A stretch of DNA of 64,000 nt. Source: Neelides folsomi (lineage: Eukaryota > Arthropoda > Collembola > Neelipleona > Neelidae). The position numbers and the translations under genes are program-made. A model generated the notes under the pieces. It ran no database searches. It was not told the origin of the DNA and saw only the letters and a program-made list of their open reading frames with translations. The first letter of the stretch is position 1. Each line of letters starts with the position of its first letter. Location of the stretch: positions 1 to 64,000 of the forward strand of contig JAQGBZ010000333.1 of the NCBI GenBank assembly GCA_034687125.1. The letters are read 5' to 3'. Below, one piece after another: positions 63,988-64,000 of the stretch.

Positions 63988-64000
63988 CTGCAAAACCAAG

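Noticed and set aside
1-64000. LTR retroelements, other virus-like elements, rRNA, tRNA and CRISPR arrays
   Set aside because: I saw no long terminal repeats, reverse transcriptase or capsid motifs, ribosomal sequence, convincing tRNA fold or spaced direct-repeat array. A covariance-model scan would be needed to exclude small RNAs.

Overview
The window looks like nuclear DNA of an arthropod, probably a crustacean or related pancrustacean. It is AT-rich. The genes have GT-AG introns, mostly 50-200 bases with a few of 1-3 kb. It carries typical metazoan genes (SIRT1, EMC3, a GRAMD1/Aster sterol transporter) and a Harbinger DNA transposon, and the secreted proteins have an arthropod flavour. No species can be named from sequence alone.

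Layout. 1-4140: an intronless minus-strand gene for a 725-residue secreted, low-complexity protein, with a TATA box at its 5' side and an AATAAA that contains its stop codon. 4140-15290: 11 kb without a supported gene. 15290-26275: two plus-strand genes for large secreted or membrane proteins (734 and 990 residues) that share a C-terminal cysteine domain; a third member of the same family (219 residues) lies at 55703-59435. 27400-30450: a nearly whole but decayed Harbinger element with nuclease and Myb-like genes, and a small hairpin element next to it. 32350-33109: a two-exon minus-strand gene of unknown function. 35991-43309: a GRAMD1/Aster gene with at least 11 coding exons and a probable internal alternative first exon. 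44198-45066: EMC3 on the minus strand, tail-to-tail with GRAMD1. 45594-48896: SIRT1 on the plus strand, divergent from EMC3. 48900-55070: gene-poor DNA with a MITE-like element at 52.5-52.9 kb. 59.4-64 kb: mostly empty, with two 3'-terminal exon candidates on the minus strand that must belong to one or more genes running off the right edge.

How the genes relate. SIRT1, EMC3 and GRAMD1 form a housekeeping block: nuclear NAD-dependent deacetylation, ER membrane protein insertion, and ER-plasma membrane sterol transfer. The most interesting signal is the three-gene family at 15.3, 21.6 and 55.7 kb. Each protein has an N-terminal signal peptide, dibasic processing sites, one to three hydrophobic segments, and a C-terminal domain C-x5-C-[ED] ... 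C-S-x(1,2)-Y-x-C. In all three the domain is cut by a phase-2 intron 24-25 residues after the second cysteine, which argues strongly for common descent. The cysteine layout recalls the insect DM4/DM12 family, but I cannot confirm that without a profile search.
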